64,000 nt of DNA, taken from the NCBI RefSeq assembly GCF_011067745.1, contig NZ_JAAMPJ010000015.1:1-64000 (forward strand), in the 5' to 3' direction. This document shows, one piece after another, positions 34,770 to 43,382 of the stretch. The DNA comes from Lentzea alba (lineage in GTDB: Bacteria; Actinomycetota; Actinomycetes; Mycobacteriales; Pseudonocardiaceae). Every line of letters begins with the position of its first letter. Position 1 is the stretch's first letter. A program made the position numbers and the translations under genes. The notes beneath the pieces are model-generated. The model was not told the origin of the DNA, searched no databases, and worked only from the letters and a program-made list of their open reading frames with translations.

Positions 34770-35690
34770 TCACAGGTTCTCGATGAAGTCCAGCAACGCG
34801 GCGTTCACCTCGGCCGGGCACTCCTGCGGCAGCCAGTGCCCGGCTCCGGGAACGTCGACGACCCCGCGGAGGTCCTGGCTGATCCGTTTGATCGCACCGG
34901 GATCGGTGAACTGCCGGACGACGTCGCGTTCACCGCTGAGGAAGAGCGCGGGCGGCGTGATCCGGGCGTTGTGCCAGGGTGCGGTCAGTTCCCAGTTGCG
35001 GTCGATGTTGCGGTACCAGTTCAAGCCACCGCGGAAGCCGGACCGGGTGAACGCCTCGACAGCCACGTCGACGTCCTCGTCGTCCAGCCACGGCGGCAGT
35101 GCCTGAGGCGCGGTGAACTGGTCGAGGAAACCTCCGCCCTCCGGCACACCGGGCGCGATCATGTCGCCGCCGAGCACCTTCCGGAAGGTGGTGCGCACGT
35201 CCGCTTCGAACTCCGCCTCCGCGACTCCCGGATGCTGGAAGTAGATCTGGTAGAAGCCCTCGCCCAGGTGTTCCCGCAGCAGGCTCAGCGGAGGAGCAGG
35301 CGACCTCGGTGCCGGCGGCACGCTGATGCCGGCGACACCGCGCACGAGGTCCGGGCGCAGCAACGCGGTCTGCCACGCGACCACGGCACCCCAGTCGTGC
35401 CCGATCACGACGGCCTGCTTCTCGCCCAGCGCGTCGATCAGCCCCACCACGTCCCCCACGAGGTGCAGAATGCCGTACTGCTCAACACCTTCGGGGCTGT
35501 CGGTGCGCCCGTAGCCGCGCTGGTCGGGAGCGACGACGCGGTAGCCGGCGTCCACGAGCGGCTGGAACTGGTGGCGCCACGAGTGCCACGTCTCCGGCCA
35601 CCCGTGCAGGAGCAGGACGAGCGGGCCTTCGCCCTGTTCGGCGATGTGGACGGACAGTCCGTTGACAGACAACTGCCGGTGTGAGGTCAT
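34770..35690 (-). CDS. alpha/beta hydrolase, epoxide hydrolase type
   Basis: A 306-residue enzyme. HGWPETWHSWRHQ gives the oxyanion HGxP motif, YGRTDSPEGVEQYG follows, and GHDWGAVVAWQ holds the nucleophile Asp of epoxide hydrolases (Ser would mark a lipase). SGERDVVRQ supplies the acid and GAGHWLPQECP the His. The cap region has Tyr residues near FYQIYFQHPG and LNWYRNIDRNW that usually polarise the epoxide oxygen. No signal peptide. Translation is coupled by ATGA to the upstream CrtISO-like gene, so the pair may process one hydrophobic substrate. Haloalkane dehalogenase is a less likely alternative. Confidence 0.88.
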   Translation of the reverse strand: MTSHRQLSVNGLSVHIAEQGEGPLVLLLHGWPETWHSWRHQFQPLVDAGYRVVAPDQRGYGRTDSPEGVEQYGILHLVGDVVGLIDALGEKQAVVIGHDWGAVVAWQTALLRPDLVRGVAGISVPPAPRSPAPPLSLLREHLGEGFYQIYFQHPGVAEAEFEADVRTTFRKVLGGDMIAPGVPEGGGFLDQFTAPQALPPWLDDEDVDVAVEAFTRSGFRGGLNWYRNIDRNWELTAPWHNARITPPALFLSGERDVVRQFTDPGAIKRISQDLRGVVDVPGAGHWLPQECPAEVNAALLDFIENL

Positions 35691-37285
35691 CGGCTGGTCA
35701 CCAGGTCCTCGAAGACGTTGCGCCTGAGCACCGCCGCCGCTGCAGTGGCGCCGCCGACCATGGCACCGCTGACTCCGGCGCACGCGACGTCCTGGCCGCT
35801 GAGGTACAGGCCCGGCACCGGGGTGTGGGCGCTGATCCACTGCTGCCGGAACCGTTCGGGGGTGTGTGCCAGGGACATGAAGTCGCCCGTGGTGCGTCCC
35901 AGGAAGTGGTTGAAGCTCAGCGGAGTGGCGAGTTCGACGTGGTCGATCTTCCAGGCGAGCTGCGGGCAGAGCCGCAGCACCTGGCCGAGCAGCTCCTCGG
36001 TCAGGCGATCCTTGAGCCGGTCGTACTCCTCGCCGCGCCGCATCCATCGGGTCCCGGCGAACGGTTCGAAGAGCGACCAGTTGGTGAGCCCGCAGACGTC
36101 GATCGTGGTGCGGCCGGGGTAGCGCTGTTCCCAGCTCGGGTGCTTCGCGGAGGGGAACGACAGGAAGTACACCGGCATGGGTTCGTTGTGCGGGTCGGCG
36201 TGGTGAGCGGCCACGTGAGCCTTCTGGTCCGCGCCGCCGTGGGCCCAGATGTTCGTCCCGTCGAGGCCGAGGTCCGAAGTGGACTCCTTGATGCCGATGT
36301 TGAGCACGACCCAGCCGAGTGACGGTTCCATCGCGTGGCATCGTTCGGCGAGACCGGTCTCCTGTGTGACCTCGGCCGGCAGCAGCTGGTTGACCGTCGT
36401 GGCGAGACCGGCGTCGCTGATCACCACCGGGGCCGTGAACTGCCGTCCGTCCGTCATCGTCACGCCCTGGGCGGTACCGTCGGCCCCGATGACGATGGAC
36501 GCCACCTCGGCGCCGATGAGCACCGCACCGCCGGACTCCCGGATGACCTCGGCGACAGTTTCCGCGATCCGGCCGGAGCCGCCGACGGGGAAGTTGGCCC
36601 CGTCGAGGTAGTGCCGGACGAGCATGGCGTGCATGCCGAACGACGCCCGCCACGGTTCCAGCGAGTAGTCGCCGAAGTGACCGCAGAGCACCGCGATGAG
36701 TTCCTCGTTCTCGGTCAGCTCGGACAGCACGTCGGTGACGGTGCGATCCGCCCTGGCGAGGAACGGCTCGCACATCTGCTCGTAGGCGGCCTCGGCCATC
36801 GCGGGCGGAAGCGCGCGGTGGGCGAAGAACGTCTTGGCATCCCGTGAGGTCTCGAACACGAGGTCCAGGTAGGCGTCGATGGCCTGGCTCTCCTGCGGGA
36901 AGTACCCCTTCAGGCTCTCGGCGAACTTGGACGCTCCGGCAGGGATCTCGTACGCGCGGTCGCCGACGACGATCCGGTTGTAGATCTCCGGCATCGGCGC
37001 CCACTCGAGCTGTCCGTTCGTGATGTGGTCGAAGATGTGGCGCAGCCTGCTGTCGGACCGGTGGACCTCGCCCATGTAATGCAGGCCGGCGTCCCACTCG
37101 TACCCGGCGCGGCGGAACACCTGGGTGCAGCCGCCTGCCGTGGTGTGCTTTTCGAGCATCAGCACCCGGTGACCGTCGCGGGCGAGGAAGCCCGCGGTGG
37201 TGAGGCCGCCGATCCCCGAACCGATCACGATCGCGTCCCAGGTGTCTCCCACCTGGCTTCGGACGTAGCTCTCTCCTGCGGACAT
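35687..37285 (-). CDS. phytoene desaturase / CrtISO / retinol saturase-family FAD oxidoreductase
   Basis: A 532-residue flavoprotein. The dinucleotide motif VIGSGIGGLTTAGFLARDGH is followed by LEKHTTAGGCTQVFRRAGYEWDAGLHYMG, which is diagnostic for carotenoid isomerases and all-trans-retinol 13,14-reductases rather than classical phytoene desaturases. The C-terminal FAD motif is GLYLSGQDVACAGVSGAMVGG. The ATG at 37285 has GGAGGAG at proper distance; a GTG 15 bases earlier is less likely. No phytoene synthase or other carotenoid gene is nearby, so carotenoid biosynthesis is not supported. It is coupled to the epoxide-hydrolase-like gene downstream. Confidence 0.88.
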   Translation of the reverse strand: MSAGESYVRSQVGDTWDAIVIGSGIGGLTTAGFLARDGHRVLMLEKHTTAGGCTQVFRRAGYEWDAGLHYMGEVHRSDSRLRHIFDHITNGQLEWAPMPEIYNRIVVGDRAYEIPAGASKFAESLKGYFPQESQAIDAYLDLVFETSRDAKTFFAHRALPPAMAEAAYEQMCEPFLARADRTVTDVLSELTENEELIAVLCGHFGDYSLEPWRASFGMHAMLVRHYLDGANFPVGGSGRIAETVAEVIRESGGAVLIGAEVASIVIGADGTAQGVTMTDGRQFTAPVVISDAGLATTVNQLLPAEVTQETGLAERCHAMEPSLGWVVLNIGIKESTSDLGLDGTNIWAHGGADQKAHVAAHHADPHNEPMPVYFLSFPSAKHPSWEQRYPGRTTIDVCGLTNWSLFEPFAGTRWMRRGEEYDRLKDRLTEELLGQVLRLCPQLAWKIDHVELATPLSFNHFLGRTTGDFMSLAHTPERFRQQWISAHTPVPGLYLSGQDVACAGVSGAMVGGATAAAAVLRRNVFEDLVTSR

Positions 37286-37723
37286 CCGGCTCTCCTCCAC
37301 TACCTGACTTCATAAACCTGAATCCAGGCATTGGCAGATCATCCCGGTGAACTGATCCGCGCCTTTCCGATGTGAGCGGTGAAGGCGTCGGCCCGCGCTC
37401 AACGGCCGACGGCTGGTCTCGAACAAATCTGCGAAAGACCTGATTGCGTCGAACGAGCTGTCGAATGACATCGGGGGAGTATCGAATATCCCCGGATTCG
37501 ATGACCGCATGGCAAATTGCCTCAGGCAGTCCGGGGATATGTTGGTTTTCAGCTTGTTGCCCGGTCGCAACCGGTGTATATCTCAAGAGTGCAAAGGCGT
37601 GCGCGAAGATTCTTCGTGCAGTTCTGAAGCATGCGGAGCCTTCCGCCGGGTTCCGGACGGGGAGACCGTTCCATTTGGGCGGTCGTTGATCCACCGCAAC
37701 AATGTCCCGAAAGGAAGGCTCGA
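37286..37723. other. about 440 bp divergent promoter region
   Basis: It separates the divergent CrtISO-like and GH12 genes. The base composition is clearly lower in GC than the surroundings (for example around 37310-37340 and 37480-37570), which fits promoters. No coding frame with a family was found. AAGGAAGG at 37711-37718 is the GH12 ribosome binding site. Confidence 0.55.
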
Positions 37724-38572
37724 ATGCAGCCAACAGGAAAGCCGACTGCCGGCGCTGCGTCCCTGGCACAGGGGAAGTTCGTTCGAAGGGGTTTTGCCCG
37801 CAGGTTCCGTGTCGCTCTCGCCACGGCTGCCCTCGCACTCGCCGGCGTGGCCGTTCACACGGCGCCCGCTCAGGCCGCCAGCACGTGCAACTCGGGCGGG
37901 TCGTACGACATGGGCAAGTACTGGATCACCAACAACCTGTGGGGCGCGGGTTCCGGCTCCGGCTGGCAGTGCATCTGGACCAACTCGCAGTCCGGCAACA
38001 ACATCAGCTGGGGCACGAACTACAGCTGGTCCGGCGCGAGCAACTCGGTCAAGTCCTACGACGCGGCCATTCTCGGGTGGCACTGGGGCTGGCGCCGGTC
38101 CGGCACCGGTCTGCCGGTGCAGCTGTCGGCCAACCGCAGCGTCAACACCGGCTTCAGCTACAACGTGCGGCACAGCGGCGGCGCCATGAACGTCGCCTAC
38201 GACCTGTGGCTGCACCCGATGTCCAACCCCGGCAGCAACAACAACCCGAGCGACGAGGTGATGATCTGGACGTACAAGGCCGGTGGCGCCGGCCCGGCGG
38301 GCACCCTCCAGGCCACCGTCACCGTCGCGGGCACCAACTGGGACCTGTACCGCGGTCGAATCGGCGGCTCGACGGGCTGGAACGTCTACTCGTTCGTGCG
38401 CAAGTCCAACACCAACTCGGCCGCGTTCAACGCGCGCGATTTCCTGAACCACCTCGTCGGGCGCGGCTGGATGAGCAGTTCGAAGTATCTCACCAGCGTG
38501 CAGGCGGGGACGGAGATCTTCACCGGTAGCGGGCAGGTGGACGTCACGAACTTCTACGCCAACGTGGGTTGA
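37724..38572 (+). CDS. secreted glycoside hydrolase family 12 (endoglucanase/xyloglucanase)
   Basis: A 282-residue secreted enzyme. The signal peptide has a long basic n-region (KFVRRGFARRFR), a hydrophobic core (VALATAALALAGVAV) and a cut after PAQA-A near residue 52. The GH12 domain follows: GKYWITNNLWGAGSG, LGWHWGWRR, NVAYDLWLHP, then the nucleophile Glu in DEVMIWTYKAGG and the acid/base Glu in AGTEIFTGSG near the end. Both catalytic glutamates are present. Such enzymes cut beta-1,4-glucan chains in cellulose or xyloglucan. There is no carbohydrate-binding module. A strong hairpin follows the gene. Confidence 0.93.
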   Translation: MQPTGKPTAGAASLAQGKFVRRGFARRFRVALATAALALAGVAVHTAPAQAASTCNSGGSYDMGKYWITNNLWGAGSGSGWQCIWTNSQSGNNISWGTNYSWSGASNSVKSYDAAILGWHWGWRRSGTGLPVQLSANRSVNTGFSYNVRHSGGAMNVAYDLWLHPMSNPGSNNNPSDEVMIWTYKAGGAGPAGTLQATVTVAGTNWDLYRGRIGGSTGWNVYSFVRKSNTNSAAFNARDFLNHLVGRGWMSSSKYLTSVQAGTEIFTGSGQVDVTNFYANVG

Positions 38573-38608
38573 GCACCTGGCGGGATCTCCTGACCAGGCG
38601 AACATGCA

Positions 38609-38650
38609 GATGGGGCTGTTCCCGGAAGAAGTTCCGCAAACGGCCCCATC
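38609..38650 (+). terminator. hairpin after the GH12 gene
   Basis: GATGGGGCTGTT pairs with AACGGCCCCATC across an 18-base loop that itself has short complementary arms (GGAAGAAGTTCC). It lies 37 bases downstream of the stop codon. There is no T-tract. Confidence 0.7.
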
Positions 38651-38736
38651 GTGACGTGCCAGCTCTGATCGTGTGCCGCCTGGAAAGGCATCGCTGCTCT
38701 GAGCGGTGAGGTTCTGTCGGCTGCGAGCATGTCTGG

Positions 38737-39272
38737 GTGATCGGTTCGCTGTTGTACCAGGTGTTGCGCAAGCTGCTGTCTGCTCCGGCGGTGCTGCTTC
38801 GCTGTGAGGCGGCCAAGGACGCGGAGCTTCTTGTTCTGCGGCACGAGAATGTTGTGCTTCGTCGGCAGTTGACCTGGCCGGTTCGTTACGAGCCCGCGGA
38901 CCGGTTTTGGTTCGCCGCCCGCGAACGGTTCGCCGAGTTCACCGCGGCCTGGGGCGGCCGGTATCCGGCGATCGTGCGGTTGTGGGACAACGCCTGGGCG
39001 GAGTTCGTGCCGTTCCTGGCGTTCGATCCGGAGATCCGGCGGGTGATCTGCTCGACCAACGCGATCGAGAGCGTCAACGCCGCATCCGCCGCGCGGTCAA
39101 AGCCCGCGGGCACTTCCCCAACGAGCAAGCAGCGCTCAAATGCGTCTACATGGCCATCATGAGCCTGGACCCGACCGGCACCGGCCGCAAACGCTGGACC
39201 ATGCGGTGGAAACCCGCGCTGAACGCGTTCGAGATCGCCTTCGACGGCCGCCTGGCCGCCGGACGCAAGTAG
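38737..39272 (+). pseudogene. chimeric IS remnant: integrase-type transposase joined to IS256-type transposase
   Basis: The first ~60 codons (LLYQVLRKLLSAPAVLLRCEAAKDAELLVLRHENVVLRRQ-type start and YEPADRFWFAA) match the N-terminus of rve-integrase transposases. At about 38919 the same frame continues into the C-terminal part of an IS256/Mutator transposase: ERFAEFTAAWGGRYPAIVRL, FLAFDPEIRRVICSTNAIES. A frameshift near 39083 moves the rest, RRAVKARGHFPNEQAALKC through LNAFEIAFDGRL, into another frame. Neither parent is complete. The join records one IS inserting into or recombining with another. Confidence 0.8.
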
Positions 39273-39416
39273 TTGTTTCCTTCAACCCGAGTTACACCGC
39301 TCGCGCGTTTGACAGACCCGGCTTGAGCTGCAGCGATGAATTTTCGAGCGGTACAGGATACGGACACTCCGTGATGCGGGGACGACGTAGGGGCCTGACA
39401 GGTCCTGCGTCGCGCG

Positions 39417-40097
39417 TCAGATGCCGAGCATGGTGTTGAGCTCGTCCAGGGACTTCACCGTCACGTAGTCGTAGCCGTGGGTGACGGGGTCGCAGCCGCG
39501 GTCCAGGAGGACGAGGTTGCGGAAGCCCATGTCGTGCATCGGCATCAGGTCGTAGCGGGTGTGCGAGGAGACGTGCACGAAGTCCTCGGGGGACGCGTCG
39601 AGCTGGTCGAGCATGTACTCGAACGCCGCGTACCGGGGCTTGTAGTAGCCGGCCTGCTCCGCGGTGTAGACCGCGTGGAAGTCCGCTCCGAGCCTGGGCA
39701 CGCTCTCCTTGAGGAAGGAGTCGTCGGCGTTGGAGAGGATCACCAACTTGTAGTTCTCACCCATCTTCTTCAGCGGTTCCGGCACGTCGGCGTGCGGGCC
39801 CCAGCTGCGCACGCCGTCGGCGAACCGCATGCCCGCGTCCGGGGCGGCCTTCACGCCCCACTTGCGGCAGACCCCCTCGAAGGCGTCCTGCAGCGTCTGC
39901 TCGTAGGGGTAGTACTTGCCGAGGACCGAGTCGTAGCGGTAGCCGCGGAACTCCTTGACGAACTGGTCCCAGTGCTCGGCCGGGATCTGGTCGCCGACGA
40001 GCTCACGCGTGATGGGGGTCATCGGCCACTCGATCAACGTGCCGTAGCAGTCGAACGAGACGTACTTCGGGCGGAACTGGAACGAGGGAATGGGCAT
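39417..40097 (-). CDS. haloacid dehalogenase-type (type II) hydrolase
   Basis: A 226-residue HAD-superfamily enzyme. Motif I is VSFDCYGTLIEW with the nucleophile Asp near residue 15. Motif II is ILSNADDSF, the Lys of motif III is in YKPRYAAFEYML, and motif IV has DLMPMHDMG. The DCYGTL form and overall length match type II 2-haloacid dehalogenases. Many such proteins are phosphatases or have other substrates, so dehalogenation is not proven. GGGAG precedes the ATG. It is the last gene of the LysR-led operon, after the SolA-like oxidase. Confidence 0.87.
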   Translation of the reverse strand: MPIPSFQFRPKYVSFDCYGTLIEWPMTPITRELVGDQIPAEHWDQFVKEFRGYRYDSVLGKYYPYEQTLQDAFEGVCRKWGVKAAPDAGMRFADGVRSWGPHADVPEPLKKMGENYKLVILSNADDSFLKESVPRLGADFHAVYTAEQAGYYKPRYAAFEYMLDQLDASPEDFVHVSSHTRYDLMPMHDMGFRNLVLLDRGCDPVTHGYDYVTVKSLDELNTMLGI

Positions 40098-40165
40098 GGT
40101 GGAGCTCCCTTTTCAGGCATGGCTGTGACAGAGATGCCGAGGTGAGGTGAGTGATGCCGCCAGGG

Positions 40166-41302
40166 TCAGGCGGCGCCGGTTCCTGCCGGAGCGAGGAAGT
40201 CGACGGGGTGATCGGTGTGGCCGTCGAGCGCCAGGTCGGCGGCGATCTCTCCCATCGCGGGCGAGAGCTTGAAGCCGCTGCCGGAGAATCCGGTCATGAC
40301 GATGATGTCGTCCTCGCCGGGGAGATGGCCGACGAGCGGGTTTCCGGAGTTCGTGTAGCCCTCCATGTAGGCCGACATCCTGATGGGGTCGGGGTTCAGG
40401 TCGGGCATGAGTTCACGGATGAGCTCGTGGAAGGTGCCGAGTTCGTCGGGGCGGACAGTCCGGTCGAGCCGTTCGGGCTCAGGCACCGGTAGGTGGCGTG
40501 CGAAGGAGAGGCCGAGCTTGACGGAGATGCCGTCGGGCGACGGGATCCCGAAGCAGTCGTGGGGTGTGCTGCGCACGAAGGAAGGGGCCCCGCCCGCGAA
40601 CCAGTCGTGGCGGGTGGGCAGGTGCCAGGAGCAGACCACCCGGCGGACGTCGACGGTCCGTGGAAGATCCGGGAGCAGTGTGTTGACCCAGGGGCCCACG
40701 GTCACCACGGCGGCGTCCACGTGGTCCGTTCCGTGGTCGGTGACGATCTGCACGCCGCCGCCCGCCGCGGGGACGACTTCCCGCACCGGGGTGTAGCGGC
40801 GCAGCTGGGCTCCCAGCTGTTCGGCGCGGGTGGCGGCCGCCTGGACCGACGCCTCGGGCCTGATGACGGCTCCCAGCCGGTCGAGTACGGCGGTGTGTCC
40901 GTCCGGGAGAAGGTGCTGCGGGTAGCGACGGGCGAGGGCGTCCCGGTCGAGTACTTCGTGGTCCAGGCCGTGGGCCGCGCTGGTGGAGAGGAGCAGACGC
41001 ATGGCCGGCGAGTCGGCCTCTCCCATCACGAGGCTGCCGCCGTGGCGTCGCAGTGACCGGCCCGTCTCCGCTTCGAGCTGCCCCCACAGCTCGTCCGCGA
41101 GCCGCAGCAGCGGAATGTACCCGGGCTCGCCGAGGTGGGCGGCTCGGAAGATGCGGCTCTCGCCCCCGGCCGCGCCGCGGTCGTGACCCGGCGCGTACCG
41201 GTCGTAGCCGACGACCTCGGCTCCGTGGGCGGCCAGTCGCCACATGGCCTGGCTGCCCATGCTGCCGGCGCCGATCACGGCGACGCGCTTCGGAATGCTC
41301 AT
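40166..41302 (-). CDS. SolA/monomeric sarcosine oxidase-like FAD amine oxidase
   Basis: A 378-residue flavoprotein. The FAD motif VAVIGAGSMGSQAMWRLAAHG opens the protein; GGESRIFRAAH and VVTVGPWVNTLLPDL follow, and the C-terminal FAD contact is MTGFSGSGFKLSPAMGE. Members oxidise N-methyl amino acids or similar amines with O2 to an imine and H2O2. The conserved cysteine that holds FAD covalently (K-x-C-x-Y in sarcosine oxidase and SolA) is absent: the segment reads IRMSAYMEGYTNSG. FAD must be bound otherwise, or the substrate class differs. AAAGGAG precedes the ATG. It sits between the dehydrogenase and the HAD gene. Confidence 0.88.
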   Translation of the reverse strand: MSIPKRVAVIGAGSMGSQAMWRLAAHGAEVVGYDRYAPGHDRGAAGGESRIFRAAHLGEPGYIPLLRLADELWGQLEAETGRSLRRHGGSLVMGEADSPAMRLLLSTSAAHGLDHEVLDRDALARRYPQHLLPDGHTAVLDRLGAVIRPEASVQAAATRAEQLGAQLRRYTPVREVVPAAGGGVQIVTDHGTDHVDAAVVTVGPWVNTLLPDLPRTVDVRRVVCSWHLPTRHDWFAGGAPSFVRSTPHDCFGIPSPDGISVKLGLSFARHLPVPEPERLDRTVRPDELGTFHELIRELMPDLNPDPIRMSAYMEGYTNSGNPLVGHLPGEDDIIVMTGFSGSGFKLSPAMGEIAADLALDGHTDHPVDFLAPAGTGAA

Positions 41303-41368
41303 GAGGTCGCTCCTTTCTTCCGATTCGGTCCCACTGGGACGGTGTTCGCTTCCCGGCCCGAAGATGAC

Positions 41369-42424
41369 TCAGAGATGCTCGATCAGCTCGTCGGTGAACT
41401 CGGCGGTGGTCGCGGTACCGCCCAGGTCACGAGTGCGGACGTCGGTCTTGGCCAGGACCGAGACGATCGCGTCCGTGATGTCCCTGGCCGCGTCGGGATG
41501 GCCGAGGTGGTCGAGCATCATGGCCGCGGACCAGATCGCGCCCAACGGGTTGGCGATGCCCTGGCCCGCGATGTCGGGTGCGGAGCCGTGCACCGGCTCG
41601 AACATCGAGGGGAAGTCCCGCTCGGGGTTGAGGTTGGCCGACGGGGCGATGCCGATGGATCCGGCGACGGCGGCCGCGAGATCGCTGAGGATGTCGCCGA
41701 AGAGGTTGGAGGCGACGACGACGTCGAAGCGTGCTGGTTCGAGGACGAACTTGGCCGCGAGCGCGTCGATGTGCTCCTGGTCCCACTCGACCTGCGGGAA
41801 CGACGCGGACCGCTCGGTGACGAGCTGGTCCCAGAACGGCATGGTGTGCACGATGCCGTTCGACTTGGTAGCGGAGGTCAGGCGTCCGCCGCGCTCGGAG
41901 GCGAGCCGGAAGGCGTAGTCCACCACGCGTGTGACGCCTGCCCGCGTGAACACGGCCTCCTGCACGGCGATCTCGTCCGGGAAGCCGCTGTTGAGCCGGC
42001 CGCCGACCTCGCCGTACTCGCCTTCCACGTTCTCCCGCACGACGACGAAATCGACCTCGTCCGGCCGCGCGCCACGCACCGGACTGTCAATGCCTTCGAA
42101 GACGCGGATGGGCCGGAGGTTGACGTACTGGCGGAAGCCGCGCCGGATCGGGATCAGCAATCCCCACAGCGAGACGTGGTCGGGCACCCCGGGGTATCCC
42201 ACCGCACCCAGCAGGATCGCGTCCTTGTCGCGCAGCTGGTCGAGCCCGTCGGCGGGCATCATGGAGCCCTCCCGCACGTACCGCTCGCACGACCAGTCGT
42301 ACGACGTGTAGGACAGGCTGAAACCGTGGCGGCGACCCAGCACGTCGAGGACCTGCTGTGCCGGGGGCAGTACCTCGGTGCCGATGCCGTCGCCTGGGAT
42401 CAGGGCGATGCGGTGGTTCGTCAT
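41369..42424 (-). CDS. isocitrate/isopropylmalate-type dehydrogenase (tartrate dehydrogenase-like)
   Basis: A 351-residue beta-decarboxylating dehydrogenase. IALIPGDGIGTEVLPPA is the N-terminal motif. The substrate region is PIRRGFRQYVNLRPIRVF, then VRENVEGEY. SNLFGDILSDLAAAVAGSIGIAPSANL includes the metal-binding Asp pair, and EPVHGSAPDIAGQGIANPLG the NAD site. The length and the VRENVEGEYGEVGG motif fit tartrate dehydrogenase/decarboxylase or D-malate dehydrogenase better than LeuB. The start is the ATG before TNHR. It follows the LysR gene by 73 bp and probably leads the catabolic genes. Confidence 0.88.
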   Translation of the reverse strand: MTNHRIALIPGDGIGTEVLPPAQQVLDVLGRRHGFSLSYTSYDWSCERYVREGSMMPADGLDQLRDKDAILLGAVGYPGVPDHVSLWGLLIPIRRGFRQYVNLRPIRVFEGIDSPVRGARPDEVDFVVVRENVEGEYGEVGGRLNSGFPDEIAVQEAVFTRAGVTRVVDYAFRLASERGGRLTSATKSNGIVHTMPFWDQLVTERSASFPQVEWDQEHIDALAAKFVLEPARFDVVVASNLFGDILSDLAAAVAGSIGIAPSANLNPERDFPSMFEPVHGSAPDIAGQGIANPLGAIWSAAMMLDHLGHPDAARDITDAIVSVLAKTDVRTRDLGGTATTAEFTDELIEHL

Positions 42425-42497
42425 GGCGAAGATTGCAGCAAGGCGGTCCGTGAAGCGTCCAAGACGCAAAGCGGATCACCCTTATAACCGGTGCCTA

Positions 42498-43382
42498 TCA
42501 GCGGTCGGGGGCCGCGGTTGCAGCCCTCACAAACGCGGCGGCCGCGGGCGACAGGATGCCGCGGCGGCTGACGAGCGCGATGTCCAAAGTGGCCTCCGGC
42601 TCGATGTCCAGGACGCGCGCGCCCAGTCGCCGGACGACGTCCCGCCACGCATCCGTGACCACCGCGAGCCCGACCCCGGCCAGTACCAGGGGCATGAGCG
42701 ACACGCGGTGCTCGGTCTCGGCGGCGACGGTGAGCTCGATGCCCTGTTCCTGCAGCACGTCGACGTAGGCGCGCATGCCAGTTCCCGACTGCCCGACGAT
42801 CAGCCGCTGTCCCGCGAGTTCCCGGCAGTGCACCGACGTCCGGCCGGCGAACGGGCCATCGGCCGGCACCGCCAGCACAAAACGCTGACGCCCCAACGGA
42901 TGCGAGGCCACCTCCTTGTCGGAGACCGGGCCTGAGGATGCCAAAAGCCCCAGCTCCACAGCACCCGTGCGCACCATGTCGATCACATCACGCGAGGTGA
43001 ACGCGGCCTTGATGACCACGGAGACGCCGGGATACCGGCGGCTGAAGCCACTCACCAAACTCGTCAGCGGCTCCACCGCCTGCGACGGCATCGACGCCAC
43101 ATCCAGGCGCCCCTCACGCAGCTCGTGCACCGCCGCGACACTCGCCCGCGCCGTCTCCAGACTCCGCACGGCCTCCCGGGCAGGCTCGATCAGCGCCCTT
43201 CCGGCTTCCGTCAGCACTGCCCTGCGCCCGATGCGGTGGAACAGCTCGGAGCCGAGATCACGCTCCAGCGCCCGCACAGCCTGCGACAGCGAAGGCTGCG
43301 ACACGTACAGAGCCGAGGACGCTCGGTTGAACCCCCCACGATCAACGATCGCGAGGAAGTACTCCAGCTGCCGAATGTCCAT
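42498..43382 (-). CDS. LysR-family transcriptional regulator
   Basis: A 294-residue LTTR. The HTH is MDIRQLEYFLAIVDRGGFNR with ASSALYVSQPSLSQAVRALE, then LGSELFHRIGRRAVLTEAG. The substrate domain runs to the end and includes LLASSGPVSDKEVASHPLG. LysR proteins usually regulate a divergent gene; here there is none, and the dehydrogenase, oxidase and HAD genes follow on the same strand, so self-operon control is inferred. An A/T-rich stretch at 42480-42490 upstream of the dehydrogenase may be part of its site. The inducer is probably a hydroxy-acid or amine substrate of these enzymes. Confidence 0.9.
   Translation of the reverse strand: MDIRQLEYFLAIVDRGGFNRASSALYVSQPSLSQAVRALERDLGSELFHRIGRRAVLTEAGRALIEPAREAVRSLETARASVAAVHELREGRLDVASMPSQAVEPLTSLVSGFSRRYPGVSVVIKAAFTSRDVIDMVRTGAVELGLLASSGPVSDKEVASHPLGRQRFVLAVPADGPFAGRTSVHCRELAGQRLIVGQSGTGMRAYVDVLQEQGIELTVAAETEHRVSLMPLVLAGVGLAVVTDAWRDVVRRLGARVLDIEPEATLDIALVSRRGILSPAAAAFVRAATAAPDR

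Noticed and set aside
35687-37285. Carotenoid biosynthesis cluster
   Set aside because: Only one CrtISO-like gene is present, with no phytoene synthase, prenyl synthase or cyclase in the neighbourhood.
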